Source of the DNA: Roseiarcus sp035606915
Lineage (GTDB): Bacteria; Pseudomonadota; Alphaproteobacteria; Rhizobiales; Beijerinckiaceae
Direction: 5' to 3'
Assembly (NCBI GenBank): GCA_035606915.1
Contig: DATNDU010000057.1
Span: 1 to 64,000 of the forward strand
DNA length: 64,000 nucleotides
A program made the translations under genes and the position numbers. How positions within the stretch are numbered: the stretch's first letter is position 1; every line of letters starts with the position of its first letter. Positions 8,932 through 17,366 of the stretch are shown here, in pieces. Below the pieces are notes generated by a model. The model was not told where the DNA came from. It made no database searches and was given only the letters and a program-made list of their open reading frames with translations.

Positions 8932-9110
8932 GGGCTCTCCCGTTTCGGCCGGCATATTCCGGGGCCGGGGGTCCCTGTCAACCGCCGCTTCAGCGTGCAG
9001 CGGTGGACCGGGGGCGCGAACGGCGCTAAGGCGCGCCAAGGAGAGGCGCGAATGAAGCGGAACTGGGGTCTCGTCGCGACTGGGGGCGAGGCCCGGCCGT
9101 CGTTGCGCGG

Positions 9111-10880
9111 GTGAGCCGGCTGTTTCTCGACGTCGAGGCGTCGCTGAGCGGCCGGCGCTGGCGCTCGCGGCTTGACGCCGCCGGAGAAGCGCGCGCGCAG
9201 GCGATCGCGCAGGCGACGGGCTTAAGCGAACTCCTCGCCCGCATCCTGGCGGGGCGCGGCGTCGAACTCGACGCCGTCGAGCGCTATCTGGAGCCGACGC
9301 TGCGCGATCTCATGCCCGATCCGCTGACGCTCGCCGATATGGCGGTGGCGACCGAGCGGCTGGCGCGCGCCGTGGCGCGCCGCGAGCGGGTCGCCATCTT
9401 CGGCGATTACGACGTCGACGGCGCCTGCGCCTCGGCGCTGCTGAGCGAATATCTGACCGCGCTCGGCTGCGAGACGCTGATCCACATTCCCGACCGCGTC
9501 ACCGAGGGCTATGGCCCCAGCGTCGAGGCGATGCGGCGGTTCCGCGAGGCCGGGGCCGATCTCGTCGTCACCGTCGATTGCGGCGCGGTCAGCTTCGAGC
9601 CGTTCGCGGAGGCCGCCAAGCTTGGCCTTGAAGTGATCGTGTTCGATCATCACCAGGCGCCGGAGGCGCTGCCGCCGGCGCTGGCGCTGGTCGATCCGAA
9701 CCGCCAGGACGATCTCTCCGGGCTCGGCGCGCTGTGCGCCACCGGCGTCGTCTTCATGGCGCTGGTCGATCTCAACCGCCGCCTGCGCGCGGCGGGCGCC
9801 GTGCCCGACCTCAGGGCCAAGCTCGACCTGGTGGCGCTGGCGACGGTGGCCGACGTCGTGCCGCTGGTCGGGCTCAACCGCGCCTTCGTCGTGCGTGGCC
9901 TGGAGACGATGCGCAAGCGCCAGCGGCCGGGTCTGGCGGCGCTGTTCGATGTCGCCGGCGCCGGCGGGCCGCCGACGCCCTATCATCTGGGCTTCCTCAT
10001 CGGCCCCCGCATCAACGCCGGCGGCCGTATCGGCGATGCGGCGCTGGGCGCGCGGCTGCTGAGCACCACTGACGCCGCCGAGGCGACCCGAATCGCCGCC
10101 GAACTCGACCGGCTCAATCGCGAGCGCCAGCGCATCGAGACGACGGCGCTGGCCGAGGCGGAGGCGCAGGCGCTCGTCGCGCTCGGGCTGGAGGAGCGCG
10201 GCGCCTGCGTCATCGTCGCCAGCGAGGGCTGGCCGGCGGGCGTCGTCGGCCTCATCGCCTCGCGGTTGAAGGATCGCTTCGGCCGCCCCGCCTTCGCGCT
10301 GGCGCTGGCTGGCGAGGCGGCGACGGCCTCGGCGCGTTCGATTCCGGGCGTCGACATCGGCCGCATCGTGCATGGGCTGGTGGCTTCCGGCCTGGCGACC
10401 AAGGGCGGCGGCCACGCGATGGCGGCGGGGCTCACCGTGGCGCGGGCGCGGCTCGGCGAGTTGCGGGCGCGGCTCGAAGCGGCGCTCGAAGCGCCGGTAG
10501 CGGCGGCGCGGCGCGACGAGGCGCTGGCGATCGACGCCGCGCTCGCCGCCACGGCCGCGACCCCGGAGCTGCTGCGCGCCATCGACGCCGCCGGCCCCTA
10601 CGGCTCCGGCAACCCGGAGCCGGTGTTCGCCCTGCCGCGCCATCGCATCGAGGGCGTCACCATCGTCGGCGCCGATCACGTGCGGCTGCGCGCGGTGGCG
10701 GGCGACGGGCGGGCGCTGGAGGCGATCGCCTTTCGCGCCGCCGGCAAACCGCTCGGCCAGGGCTTAAGAGCGCTCCAGGGCGGCCTCGCCCATCTCGCCG
10801 GCGCGCTGACGCTCGACCGCTATGGCGGCCGCGAGCGCGCCCGCCTGCGCCTCATCGACGCCGCGCCGGCGCTCATGTGA
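9111..10880 (+). CDS. recJ: single-stranded-DNA-specific exonuclease RecJ
   Basis: RecJ degrades single-stranded DNA 5' to 3' in recombination and mismatch repair. The 589-residue protein has the DHH-superfamily motifs in order: DYDVDG near residues 99-104, the Asp in VTVDCG, and DHHQ near 180; a DHHA1 domain follows with GGGHAMAAG. The C-terminal OB-like region (GADHVRLRAVAGDGR) is also present, so the protein looks full length. The start is GTG at 9111; an ATG at 9051 is out of frame. Its 3' end overlaps that of the convergent acetyltransferase gene by 8 bp. Confidence 0.95.
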   Translation: MSRLFLDVEASLSGRRWRSRLDAAGEARAQAIAQATGLSELLARILAGRGVELDAVERYLEPTLRDLMPDPLTLADMAVATERLARAVARRERVAIFGDYDVDGACASALLSEYLTALGCETLIHIPDRVTEGYGPSVEAMRRFREAGADLVVTVDCGAVSFEPFAEAAKLGLEVIVFDHHQAPEALPPALALVDPNRQDDLSGLGALCATGVVFMALVDLNRRLRAAGAVPDLRAKLDLVALATVADVVPLVGLNRAFVVRGLETMRKRQRPGLAALFDVAGAGGPPTPYHLGFLIGPRINAGGRIGDAALGARLLSTTDAAEATRIAAELDRLNRERQRIETTALAEAEAQALVALGLEERGACVIVASEGWPAGVVGLIASRLKDRFGRPAFALALAGEAATASARSIPGVDIGRIVHGLVASGLATKGGGHAMAAGLTVARARLGELRARLEAALEAPVAAARRDEALAIDAALAATAATPELLRAIDAAGPYGSGNPEPVFALPRHRIEGVTIVGADHVRLRAVAGDGRALEAIAFRAAGKPLGQGLRALQGGLAHLAGALTLDRYGGRERARLRLIDAAPALM

Positions 10881-11649
10881 GGGCGCGGCGGCGGTAGTGA
10901 TAGGCATAGGCGGCGCGGAAGCCGAGGCTTTCGTAAAGCGCGCGCGCGATGGCGTTGGCGTCGTTGACCTGCAGATAGGCCGTCTGCGCGCCGCCGTTTC
11001 GTCCCCAGGCCATCAGCGCGCGCGTCAGCGCGCGGCCGAGGCCCTGGCCGCGAAATTCCGGCCGCACGACGATGTCGAACAGGCCGACGGCGCCGCGCTC
11101 GCCGACGCCGAGGCCGAAGCCCGCCGCCTGGCCGCCGACATAGGCGGTGGCGAAGGCGCCCGGCAGCGCGATCGCCTTCACGATGCAGTCGTGAACGCGG
11201 CGATGCGACGGCGCGACGCCTTGCGCCGCGGCGACGCCATTGAGCCAGGCCGGCGTCGCGCCGGGCTCGATGCGCACGCAGGGGCTCGCCGCCGCCGCGC
11301 CGAGCGCGGCGGTCATCACCGTACTGGGGTCGATAGCGGCGTAGCCGGCCGCCGCCAGCGCGGGATCGGCGTCGGCGCCGGCGAGCGGGGTCAGGCGGAA
11401 GATCGCCGGCTGGCCGTTGGCGGCGTAGAAGCGCTCGGCCTCAGCCATGATCTCGGCGAAGTCGCGCGCCGGCGTCCAGGCGTTGATGGAGTCCGCGCGC
11501 AATTCGTGGCGGGCGCCGAGCGCATTGGCGGAATTGGCGCGCTTGGTGTAGCCGCCGCCGAGGCGGAACACCCAGCCGCCGAAATAGACGTTGCGCGGCG
11601 CCGGCCAGGCGTTGAAGCCGCGCTCCTCCCAGGCGAGAACGTCGGTCAT
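10873..11649 (-). CDS. GNAT family N-acetyltransferase
   Basis: The 258-residue protein has a C-terminal acetyl-CoA binding GNAT fold: the VVRPEFRGQGLGRALTRAL motif A with the RGQGLG pyrophosphate loop, then TAYLQVNDANAIARALYESLGF, the standard motif B ending. The N-terminal half is a second, degenerate GNAT-like domain. The acceptor is unknown. The ATG at 11649 overlaps the stop of a small upstream ORF (ATGA). Upstream lie a transcription terminator and short reading frames that may attenuate expression (see 11646-11797). The frame itself is open to 11775, so a longer N-terminus cannot be excluded. Confidence 0.85.
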   Translation of the reverse strand: MTDVLAWEERGFNAWPAPRNVYFGGWVFRLGGGYTKRANSANALGARHELRADSINAWTPARDFAEIMAEAERFYAANGQPAIFRLTPLAGADADPALAAAGYAAIDPSTVMTAALGAAAASPCVRIEPGATPAWLNGVAAAQGVAPSHRRVHDCIVKAIALPGAFATAYVGGQAAGFGLGVGERGAVGLFDIVVRPEFRGQGLGRALTRALMAWGRNGGAQTAYLQVNDANAIARALYESLGFRAAYAYHYRRRALT

Positions 11650-11726
11650 GTCGGCGGCTTCTCGGGCGCGAGGGCGAGGAGGCTGCGGCGGCGACGGATC
11701 ATGGCGGGCTCCAGGGTGGCGGGCAT
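11646..11726 (-). CDS. small upstream ORF, possible leader peptide of the GNAT gene
   Basis: A 26-codon frame (MPATLEPAMIRRRRSLLALA and six more residues) begins at an ATG directly after the T tract of the hairpin at 11727-11753 and ends with a TGA that overlaps the acetyltransferase ATG (ATGA). A second ATG inside it, at 11702, overlaps the stop of another 28-codon frame (11699-11785) that reads through the hairpin. Chained ATGA overlaps suggest translational coupling. I recognise no family. It could be fortuitous, because the acetyltransferase frame is also open here. Confidence 0.35.
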   Translation of the reverse strand: MPATLEPAMIRRRRSLLALAPEKPPT

Positions 11727-11753
11727 AAAAAAAGCCGCGCTGTGAGGCGCGGC
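11727..11753 (-). terminator. intrinsic terminator between lysR and the GNAT gene, possible attenuator
   Basis: Read on the minus strand, a 7-bp GC stem (11753-11747 with 11740-11734) and 6-nt loop are followed by seven Ts. It lies downstream of the lysR gene and upstream of the acetyltransferase, so it may simply end the lysR transcript. The upstream segment TGAGGCGC at 11797-11790 (minus strand) can pair with GCGCCTCA in the 5' half of the stem, and a separate 7-bp hairpin lies between them at 11763-11778, an arrangement compatible with attenuation. Confidence 0.6.
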
Positions 11754-11910
11754 GGGAAGGTTCGCGTGAGATCACGCGCGGCCATTCCGGCGCCTCAGGG
11801 GGGCGCGGAGCTACGGCGGCGGAGAGAAATCGCGAACATGGGCGTCGCTGTGATGGGCGCTTGGGCTTCTGTCAAGCGTCACGTGGAACAGCGTCGCGCA
11901 AAAATTGCGT

Positions 11911-12765
11911 TCATCCGCGCACGGCGTTCCTGAAGGCGGCCGATAGCGCGGCGAGCGCGTCGCGCGGCCGGCCGTCCTTGATCCGCGTGTGAAGAACCAC
12001 CGGCAGGCGCGGCAACTCGGGAAGCCCCAACCCGAGGCCGACGTCGACGGCGCCGAACGGCAACATGCGGGCCGCCAAGGCGGCGACGCCGAGCCCGGCC
12101 ATGACCGCCGCCGTCACCGCCGCGACGCCGCCGCCAACAAAGACTTCGGACCAGGCAACGCCCGCCGCGTCGAGACGCGCGGCGGCGATGGCGCGCACCC
12201 CGCAAGGCTCGGCCAAGGTCGCGATCGGCAGCGGCTCGCCGGTGCGATGACGCCAGTCCGGCGAAGCGAACCAACCGAATTTTTCCTCGACCAGAATTTC
12301 GCCGCCGCGCTCGTCCAGCCGCCGCACGATTACGGTGTCGAGTTCGCGCTGGTCGAAGCTTCGCAATAAGGGGGCGGAGGCGCCGATGCGGATTTCGATG
12401 ACGAGTTGAGGGTCTTGCGCGTTCATGCGCGCGATCAGCGCCGGAAGCTCCGGACCCGCCACGTGGTCGCTGATGCCGATGGCGACCCGCTGCCGGGCGC
12501 CGGCGAAGGCGGAGAGGGCGCGATCGTGCCGGGCCATGAGTTCGCGCGCATGATCGAGGAAGGTCACGCCCTGAGCGGTAAGCTGCACGTTGCGGGGCGT
12601 GCGCTCGACGAGGCGGCAGTTCAGCCGGTCCTCGAGCCGTTTCAGTTTCAGACTGACGGCCGACTGACTTGTCCGCATCGCCTCCGCCGCGCGGGTGAAG
12701 CTGGCAAGCTCGGCGACCCACACAAAAGCGTGGACGGCGTCCAAATCGAGGGGGCGGTCCATCAT
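11911..12765 (-). CDS. LysR family transcriptional regulator
   Basis: This is a 284-residue LysR-type regulator. The winged-helix DNA-binding domain is at the N-terminus (LDLDAVHAFVWVAELASFTR, then the recognition helix in SQSAVSLKLKRLEDRLNCRL, residues about 5-65), followed by the substrate-binding domain. The ATG at 12765 is chosen over an upstream TTG; a second ATG follows immediately. It is divergent from a tautomerase gene, and a 29-bp AT-rich palindrome (12786-12814) lies between them, where a LysR dimer would bind. By the usual LysR logic it controls the tautomerase gene and itself. The inducer is unknown. Confidence 0.92.
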   Translation of the reverse strand: MMDRPLDLDAVHAFVWVAELASFTRAAEAMRTSQSAVSLKLKRLEDRLNCRLVERTPRNVQLTAQGVTFLDHARELMARHDRALSAFAGARQRVAIGISDHVAGPELPALIARMNAQDPQLVIEIRIGASAPLLRSFDQRELDTVIVRRLDERGGEILVEEKFGWFASPDWRHRTGEPLPIATLAEPCGVRAIAAARLDAAGVAWSEVFVGGGVAAVTAAVMAGLGVAALAARMLPFGAVDVGLGLGLPELPRLPVVLHTRIKDGRPRDALAALSAAFRNAVRG

Positions 12766-12785
12766 TTTCAAACGTCATCACTGAT

Positions 12786-12814
12786 ATTCATATTGATAGT
12801 ATATCAAAATGAAT
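12786..12814. promoter_or_regulatory. palindromic operator between lysR and tautomerase gene
   Basis: Two 13-bp arms, ATTCATATTGATA and TATCAAAATGAAT, are inverted repeats with one mismatch around a GTA centre. It is strikingly AT-rich for this genome and lies in the 96-bp divergent gap, 48 bp before the tautomerase start and 21 bp before the lysR start. Position and symmetry fit a regulator-binding site, most simply for the adjacent LysR protein. Confidence 0.75.
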
Positions 12815-12861
12815 GAGCCGCGTCTATGTCTGGCGTGACGACGAATGGGAAAGGATCGGCA

Positions 12862-13260
12862 ATGCCCCTCACACACATCGCGATGCGCGCCGGCAAGCCG
12901 GAAGCCTATCGGCAGGCGATCTTCGACAGCCTCTATCTGGCGATGCGCGAGACCTTCAACGTGCCCGAGCACGACCAGTTCATGACCATCACCGAGCATG
13001 ACGGCGCCAATTTCCGCTACGGCGCGACCTACATGGACATCGCCCGCAGCGACGATCTGCTGCTGATCCAGATCACCGTCAGCAACACCCGCGCCCTGGA
13101 GCAAAAGCAGGCGTTGTTTCGGCGCATCGCGCAGCGGCTCGGCGAAAACCCGGGCGTGCGACCGCAGGACGTGTTCGTCAACCTTGTCGAAGTCGCCAAG
13201 GAGAATTGGTCGTTCGGCCACGGGCTCGCGCAATACGCGCCCAGCGCGGCGGCGACTTAG
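12862..13260 (+). CDS. tautomerase family protein
   Basis: This 132-residue protein belongs to the 4-oxalocrotonate tautomerase superfamily, long-chain Tautomerase_2 type. The start at ATG 12862 gives MPLTHIAMRAGK; the Pro after the initiator Met would be the catalytic N-terminal base once Met is removed, which decides the start over the upstream in-frame ATG at 12826. An AAAGGA ribosome site lies about 8 nt upstream. Conserved features include RQAIFDSLYLAMRETFNVP and DVFVNLVEVAKENWSFGHG. It is divergent from the LysR gene and probably regulated by it. The substrate is unknown; family members act on unsaturated keto-acids or are detoxifying. Confidence 0.88.
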   Translation: MPLTHIAMRAGKPEAYRQAIFDSLYLAMRETFNVPEHDQFMTITEHDGANFRYGATYMDIARSDDLLLIQITVSNTRALEQKQALFRRIAQRLGENPGVRPQDVFVNLVEVAKENWSFGHGLAQYAPSAAAT

Positions 13261-13331
13261 CCCTCAGCCAAGATTCCAGAAGCCGGCCCCGGCGGGGCGA
13301 GACGGTCGCACCCCCGATCAAGGAGAAAGCC

Positions 13332-13559
13332 ATGTTTTCCGCAACACCGCGCTTTGCACCCGTTTCCTGTTCGCCCGCAGCGGCCGGCGGAATGCGCCCG
13401 CGCGCGAGAAATCGCGCCGCCTCGCAACTCCTGCGCGTTTGGCTGCGGCACAGCCGGGAACGGCGAGAGTTGGCCGCGATGGGCGAGCAGGAATGGCGCG
13501 ACATCGGCCTGACCCGCGCGGATGTGATGCGCGAGACCGGCAAGCCGTTTTGGCGTTGA
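13332..13559 (+). CDS. DUF1127 domain small protein
   Basis: The 75-residue, arginine-rich basic protein ends in a DUF1127 (YjiS-like) domain: LLRVWLRHSRERRELAAMG, EWRDIGLTRADV, KPFW. The domain occupies residues 33-75; the first 30 residues are variable. An AGGAGA ribosome site precedes the ATG at 13332. Small DUF1127 proteins in alphaproteobacteria have been linked to phosphate metabolism, RNA binding and stress, and are often induced as short transcripts; the role here is not known. It follows the tautomerase gene by 71 bp on the same strand. Confidence 0.85.
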   Translation: MFSATPRFAPVSCSPAAAGGMRPRARNRAASQLLRVWLRHSRERRELAAMGEQEWRDIGLTRADVMRETGKPFWR

Positions 13560-13630
13560 GCGCCGCCGACTTGCCTGCGAAAGCAAGACCTTGCCTTGCG
13601 AAAGCAAGACGCGGCGCGCAACGAACGGCC

Positions 13631-14047
13631 TCAAGCCGCCGGCAGCGTCCCCTGCTCGCCTTTTGGCAGGTCCTCGTCGATGCAGGCCCAGCTTGGCGCG
13701 GAACGCGTCCAGATCGTGCCGATCGGCTTACCGATCTCGATATCGTCGAGCGTGCCGGCGCGCACGATGATGAAATCCGGCCGCGGCTCGGCCTCGCTAA
13801 ACACCGGCGTTCCGCATTTCGGGCAGAAGCTTCGATGCATCGTCGCGCCGCTGTCGGCGACGGAAGTATAGACCGCAAGTTCGCCGGTGGTTTTCAGCGC
13901 CCGCTTTTCGAACAAGGCGTTGCCCGTGCCCGTGCCGGCGCCGAGATATTGGCAGACGCGACACCAGCACACGCGCGCCGCGATCGGCTTCTCCGCCGCG
14001 ATCTCAAAACGCAACTGGCCGCACAGGCAACCGCCGACGATAGGCAT
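13631..14047 (-). CDS. GFA family protein (DUF636/CENP-V fold, zinc-binding)
   Basis: The 138-residue protein has the GFA-domain cysteine pattern: GGCLCG (Cys7, Cys9), CWCRVCQ (Cys27, Cys29, Cys32) and FCPKCGTPVF near the middle, which together bind zinc. The family is named after glutathione-dependent formaldehyde-activating enzyme, but most members have no proven activity and that role was later questioned, so no formaldehyde function should be assumed even though this is a methylotroph. I take the ATG at 14047 because it directly precedes the first Cys pair; the frame is open far upstream in antisense to the hydrolase gene, which is a GC artefact. Confidence 0.88.
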   Translation of the reverse strand: MPIVGGCLCGQLRFEIAAEKPIAARVCWCRVCQYLGAGTGTGNALFEKRALKTTGELAVYTSVADSGATMHRSFCPKCGTPVFSEAEPRPDFIIVRAGTLDDIEIGKPIGTIWTRSAPSWACIDEDLPKGEQGTLPAA

Positions 14048-14131
14048 GGCTCTCTCCTCGAGTCGCGGGCGCGAACATAGCCGAAAACGCCGCCTTGCGC
14101 GCGGCGGGGCGGGCTCGCTATTCTGCCCGTC

Positions 14132-14974
14132 ATGCGCCAGCGCTTTCTCTCCGCTCTCGGCCCTTCCGGCTTTCACGACATCGCCTATCGCGAATGGCCG
14201 GGACCGGCTGCGGCGCCGACGCTCGTCTGTGTCCACGGCCTCACCCGCAACGGCCGCGATTTCGATGTCGTGGCGCGGGCGCTTAGCGCCCATTATCGCG
14301 TCGTCTGCCCGGACATGGCGGGCCGCGGCTTGAGCGACAACCTGCCGGATTCGGCGCAATACAATTATGGCCTCTATCTCGCCGACCTCGCGGCGCTGAT
14401 CGCCCGCCTCGACATCGAGCGCCTGGATTGGCTCGGCACCTCGATGGGCGGCCTCCTCGGCATGATGATGGCGGCGACGCCGGGCGCGCCGATCCGGCGG
14501 CTCGTCGTCAACGACATCGGCGCCGTCGTCGCCAAGGCGGGGCTGGAACGCATCGCCGGCTATGTCGGGCTCGATCCGAAATTCGATACGCTCGACGCGC
14601 TCGCCGACGCGATGGCGGCCAATTTCGTCGGCTCCGACAAGTTGGCGCGCGCTGCCATCCTCGGCCTTGCCGAGGGCGCAGCGCGCAAGCTGCCGGACGG
14701 GCGCTACGGCCTCGCCTACGATCCCCATATCGGCGACGCGTTCAAGGCCACGCCGCCGCAGGACGTCGACCTGTGGGGCGTGTGGGAGCGCATAACCTGC
14801 CCGACATTAGTGTTGCGCGGCGGCGTCTCCGACATTCTGCCGGCCGAGATCGCTGAGGCGATGACGAAGCGCGGGCCGAAAGCCAAGCTGGTCGAATTCG
14901 CCGGCGTCGGCCATGCGCCGTGGCTGGCGAGCCCAGACCAGATCGCGGCGGTGGGCGATTTCCTCCTTGGCTGA
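14132..14974 (+). CDS. alpha/beta hydrolase
   Basis: The 280-residue cytoplasmic protein has the alpha/beta-hydrolase layout: the oxyanion-hole HGLTRNG at residues 35-41, DMAGRGLSD at 61-69, the nucleophile elbow GTSMGG with Ser104, a C-terminal acid near GVSDILP, and the catalytic His in GVGHAPWL. The sequence resembles esterases and carbon-carbon hydrolases of the peroxidase-like subfamily; the substrate is not evident. The start at 14132 is well defined because the first strand begins within 10 residues. Its 3' end overlaps the TTG start of the next gene by 8 bp, so the two are probably cotranslated. Confidence 0.88.
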   Translation: MRQRFLSALGPSGFHDIAYREWPGPAAAPTLVCVHGLTRNGRDFDVVARALSAHYRVVCPDMAGRGLSDNLPDSAQYNYGLYLADLAALIARLDIERLDWLGTSMGGLLGMMMAATPGAPIRRLVVNDIGAVVAKAGLERIAGYVGLDPKFDTLDALADAMAANFVGSDKLARAAILGLAEGAARKLPDGRYGLAYDPHIGDAFKATPPQDVDLWGVWERITCPTLVLRGGVSDILPAEIAEAMTKRGPKAKLVEFAGVGHAPWLASPDQIAAVGDFLLG

Positions 14975-16412
14975 GGCCGGCGAAGGCGTCGGCTTCAAGG
15001 CGGCCTTCGCGGCGGCGGCCTTCGTCTTCGTCGTCGTGGCGATTCTCGCGCTGGAGCGCGTCGGCGCGCCGGACCCGCTGGTCGTAGCGCTCGGGCCGCT
15101 GGCCGGCCTCATCGCCGTCGCCGGGCTCGGCGTGCTGACGCGAGCCAAGACGCTGCTCGATTTCCTGGTGGCGCGGCGCGCCGTGCCGCCGTTCTATGCC
15201 GGGCTGGCGCTCGCCGCGCCGATCGGCGGCTTCGCGCTCGCCTTCGCCGGCGCCGAAGACGACGCCTCGCGCCTGCCCTGGCGCGGCGTCGCCGCCGGGA
15301 TCGTGTTCGCCGTGCTCGTCGGCGCCCCGCGTTGGCGCGCCGCGCAGGCGAGTGCGCTCGCCGACGTGCTGACGACGCGCTTTCCCTCCGCCTTCACGCG
15401 CGCCGCGTTCGCGCTGATTCTGTGCGCCTGTGGCTGGTCGCTGGCCGCTTCCGGGCTCGGCTATGCGGCCTTGACGGTGCGCGCCTCGCTCGGATTTGGC
15501 CCCGACGCCGCGATCGCCGTCTGCACCGCTGCGCTGGCGTTGTCGCTGGCGCCCGGCGGCCTGCGCAGCCTGGTGTGGACGGACGCCGCCAGCACCGCGG
15601 CGGGCCTGATGACGATGGCGCTGTTCGTCGCCCTCTTCGCCGCTGGCGGCGACGCCGATCGGCTCGATTCCGTGGCGCAGGCGCTGGGGCGGTTGCCGGG
15701 GGCCCCGTTGGTCGAGGAACTCGCCGCCGGCGCGGCGGTGGCGAGCCTGTTCGCCTTCGCCAGCCCAGCTTTCGCCGTCGCCTCGCCCGGCGCGGCGCGG
15801 CGCGCCGGGCTGACGGCGCTGTTGGTGCTGGCGGCGGGCGGCGCGGCGGCGGCGGCGCTCGGCGATCTCACCATGAAGAGCCCGAGCGATTCCGCGCTCG
15901 CCGGGCTCGTCGCCTGTCTGCCGGCGCTGGCGCTGGCGCGCGGCGGCCTCTACGCCGCTTCGCGCGCCATCGGCCTCGACCTCGTCAGCGCCCACCAGCG
16001 GCTTGCGGTGCTGGCGAGCCGGCGCATGGCGAGCGTGCGCGGCGGCGTGCTGTTCGGCGCCGGGGTGGCGGCCTTCGGGGCGCGCCTGAGCCCGCACCCT
16101 GCCGCGCCGCTCTATCTGGCGCTGTCGCTGTGGCTCGCCTTCGCCGCGCCGTCGCTGGCGCTGGCGGCGCTGCCCGGCCGCAGGGCGGCGCCGGCGATCA
16201 CGGCGCTGACGGCGAGCGTGGCGGCGGCGTTCGCCGGCCGCTGGCTCGGTTTCGGCAATCCGAGCTACGGGCCGGACCTGATGGTCGGCGCGTTGGGCGC
16301 CGGCATGGTCGGCCTCGCCGCCGGCCTGTTTGTGTTCGCGCTCGCCCCGCTCGGGACGGTCGCTCGCCCGGCCGATCCCTTCGTCGAACTGCCGGGCGAG
16401 CCCGGAGTTTAG
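14967..16412 (+). CDS. polytopic membrane protein resembling sodium:solute symporters
   Basis: About 12-13 hydrophobic helices are visible in 481 residues. Two stretches resemble the sodium:solute symporter (SSS) family: DFLVARRAVPPFYAGLALAA matches the usual AGR-PP loop before helix 2, and GGLRSLVWTDAASTAAGLM matches the GG-R-V-WTD motif. The rest is divergent and Ala/Gly-rich, so it may be a remote SSS member. I place the start at TTG 14967, inside the end of the hydrolase gene; the frame is open to 14913. No substrate can be named; its partner hydrolase may act on what it imports. It ends 1 bp before the convergent hisN stop. Confidence 0.65.
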   Translation: MAEAGEGVGFKAAFAAAAFVFVVVAILALERVGAPDPLVVALGPLAGLIAVAGLGVLTRAKTLLDFLVARRAVPPFYAGLALAAPIGGFALAFAGAEDDASRLPWRGVAAGIVFAVLVGAPRWRAAQASALADVLTTRFPSAFTRAAFALILCACGWSLAASGLGYAALTVRASLGFGPDAAIAVCTAALALSLAPGGLRSLVWTDAASTAAGLMTMALFVALFAAGGDADRLDSVAQALGRLPGAPLVEELAAGAAVASLFAFASPAFAVASPGAARRAGLTALLVLAAGGAAAAALGDLTMKSPSDSALAGLVACLPALALARGGLYAASRAIGLDLVSAHQRLAVLASRRMASVRGGVLFGAGVAAFGARLSPHPAAPLYLALSLWLAFAAPSLALAALPGRRAAPAITALTASVAAAFAGRWLGFGNPSYGPDLMVGALGAGMVGLAAGLFVFALAPLGTVARPADPFVELPGEPGV

Positions 16413-16413
16413 A

Positions 16414-17235
16414 TCAGCCCGCCAGCAGCATTTCGCGCACCGCCGCGTGCAGCCGGCGATCGCCGGCGGCGAGGATGCGGCCGCCCTTGGCGGCGCTTTC
16501 GCCCTCCCAGGTCGTCATCACGCCGCCGGCGCCCTCGACGATCGGCGCGAGCGCGACGACGTCGTGCGGCTTGAGGTTGGTCTCGATGACGAGATCGACG
16601 AAGCCGGCGGCCAGCGCACAATAGGCGTAGCAATCGGCGCCGTAGCGCGCCAGCCGCGCGGCGCGCTCGACCTTTAGATAAGCGGCGAGGTCGGCCGCGT
16701 CCTCGATCAGCGCCGGGCTGGTCGTCATCACCGTCGCTTGGGCGAGCGAGGGGCAGGCGCGGGCGCGTAACGTCCGGGTCGCCCATTCCGCCGGCGGCGC
16801 TTCGCCGCGCGACGGCGCCAGCGTGCGCAACCGCGCGCGCTTGCCGTCGCCGAAGTAGCGTTCGCGCGTGAACGGCTGCGACATCATGCCGTAGACGGGC
16901 ACACCCTGGTGCATGAGGCCGATCAGCGTGCCCCAGGTCGGCAGGCCGGAAATGAAGCTTTTGGTGCCGTCGATGGGGTCGAGCACCCAGACATATTCGG
17001 CATTCGGCCGGTCCTGCCCATATTCCTCGCCGATGACGCCGTGGGCTGGGAAAGTCCGCGCGATGAGGCGCCGCATCGCCGCTTCGGCGCCGCGATCGGC
17101 CTCGGTGACGGGGTCGAACACGCCGCCGCGCGATTTGTCCTCGGCGCCGATGGAGGTGCGAAAGAACGGCAGAATCACTTCGCCGGAGACTTGCGCCAGC
17201 CGATCGACAAAGGCGGCGAAATCGACGGCGGTCAT
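16414..17235 (-). CDS. hisN: inositol-monophosphatase-family histidinol-phosphatase
   Basis: HisN removes phosphate from L-histidinol phosphate, the penultimate step of histidine synthesis in alphaproteobacteria and actinobacteria. The 273-residue protein has the metal-dependent phosphatase signatures: GEEYG (residues 69-73), DPIDGTKSF (86-94, metal and catalytic Asp) and the C-terminal GADCYAYCALAAGFVDLVIE. The WGTLIGL and GVPVYGMM segments match the HisN branch rather than SuhB. The ATG at 17235 is followed at once by the domain. Upstream lies an AT-rich region with a long hairpin (17367-17427) that may be its 5' leader. Confidence 0.88.
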   Translation of the reverse strand: MTAVDFAAFVDRLAQVSGEVILPFFRTSIGAEDKSRGGVFDPVTEADRGAEAAMRRLIARTFPAHGVIGEEYGQDRPNAEYVWVLDPIDGTKSFISGLPTWGTLIGLMHQGVPVYGMMSQPFTRERYFGDGKRARLRTLAPSRGEAPPAEWATRTLRARACPSLAQATVMTTSPALIEDAADLAAYLKVERAARLARYGADCYAYCALAAGFVDLVIETNLKPHDVVALAPIVEGAGGVMTTWEGESAAKGGRILAAGDRRLHAAVREMLLAG

Positions 17236-17366
17236 GAGCGCGCCTCCGCCGCTACAGCTAAGAAATTATGGGAGTTGAGAAGATTTTGCATAACAGGCAT
17301 GTCTCTTTGCTGTGCACGGCGCGACAAGTAATCCTCGTACATCGCCATATCTTTGAAACGGCTCAA

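Noticed and set aside
13631..14047. Calling the GFA protein a formaldehyde-fixing enzyme of methylotrophy.
   Set aside because: The family name does not prove the activity, and the protein is not linked with the H4MPT genes.
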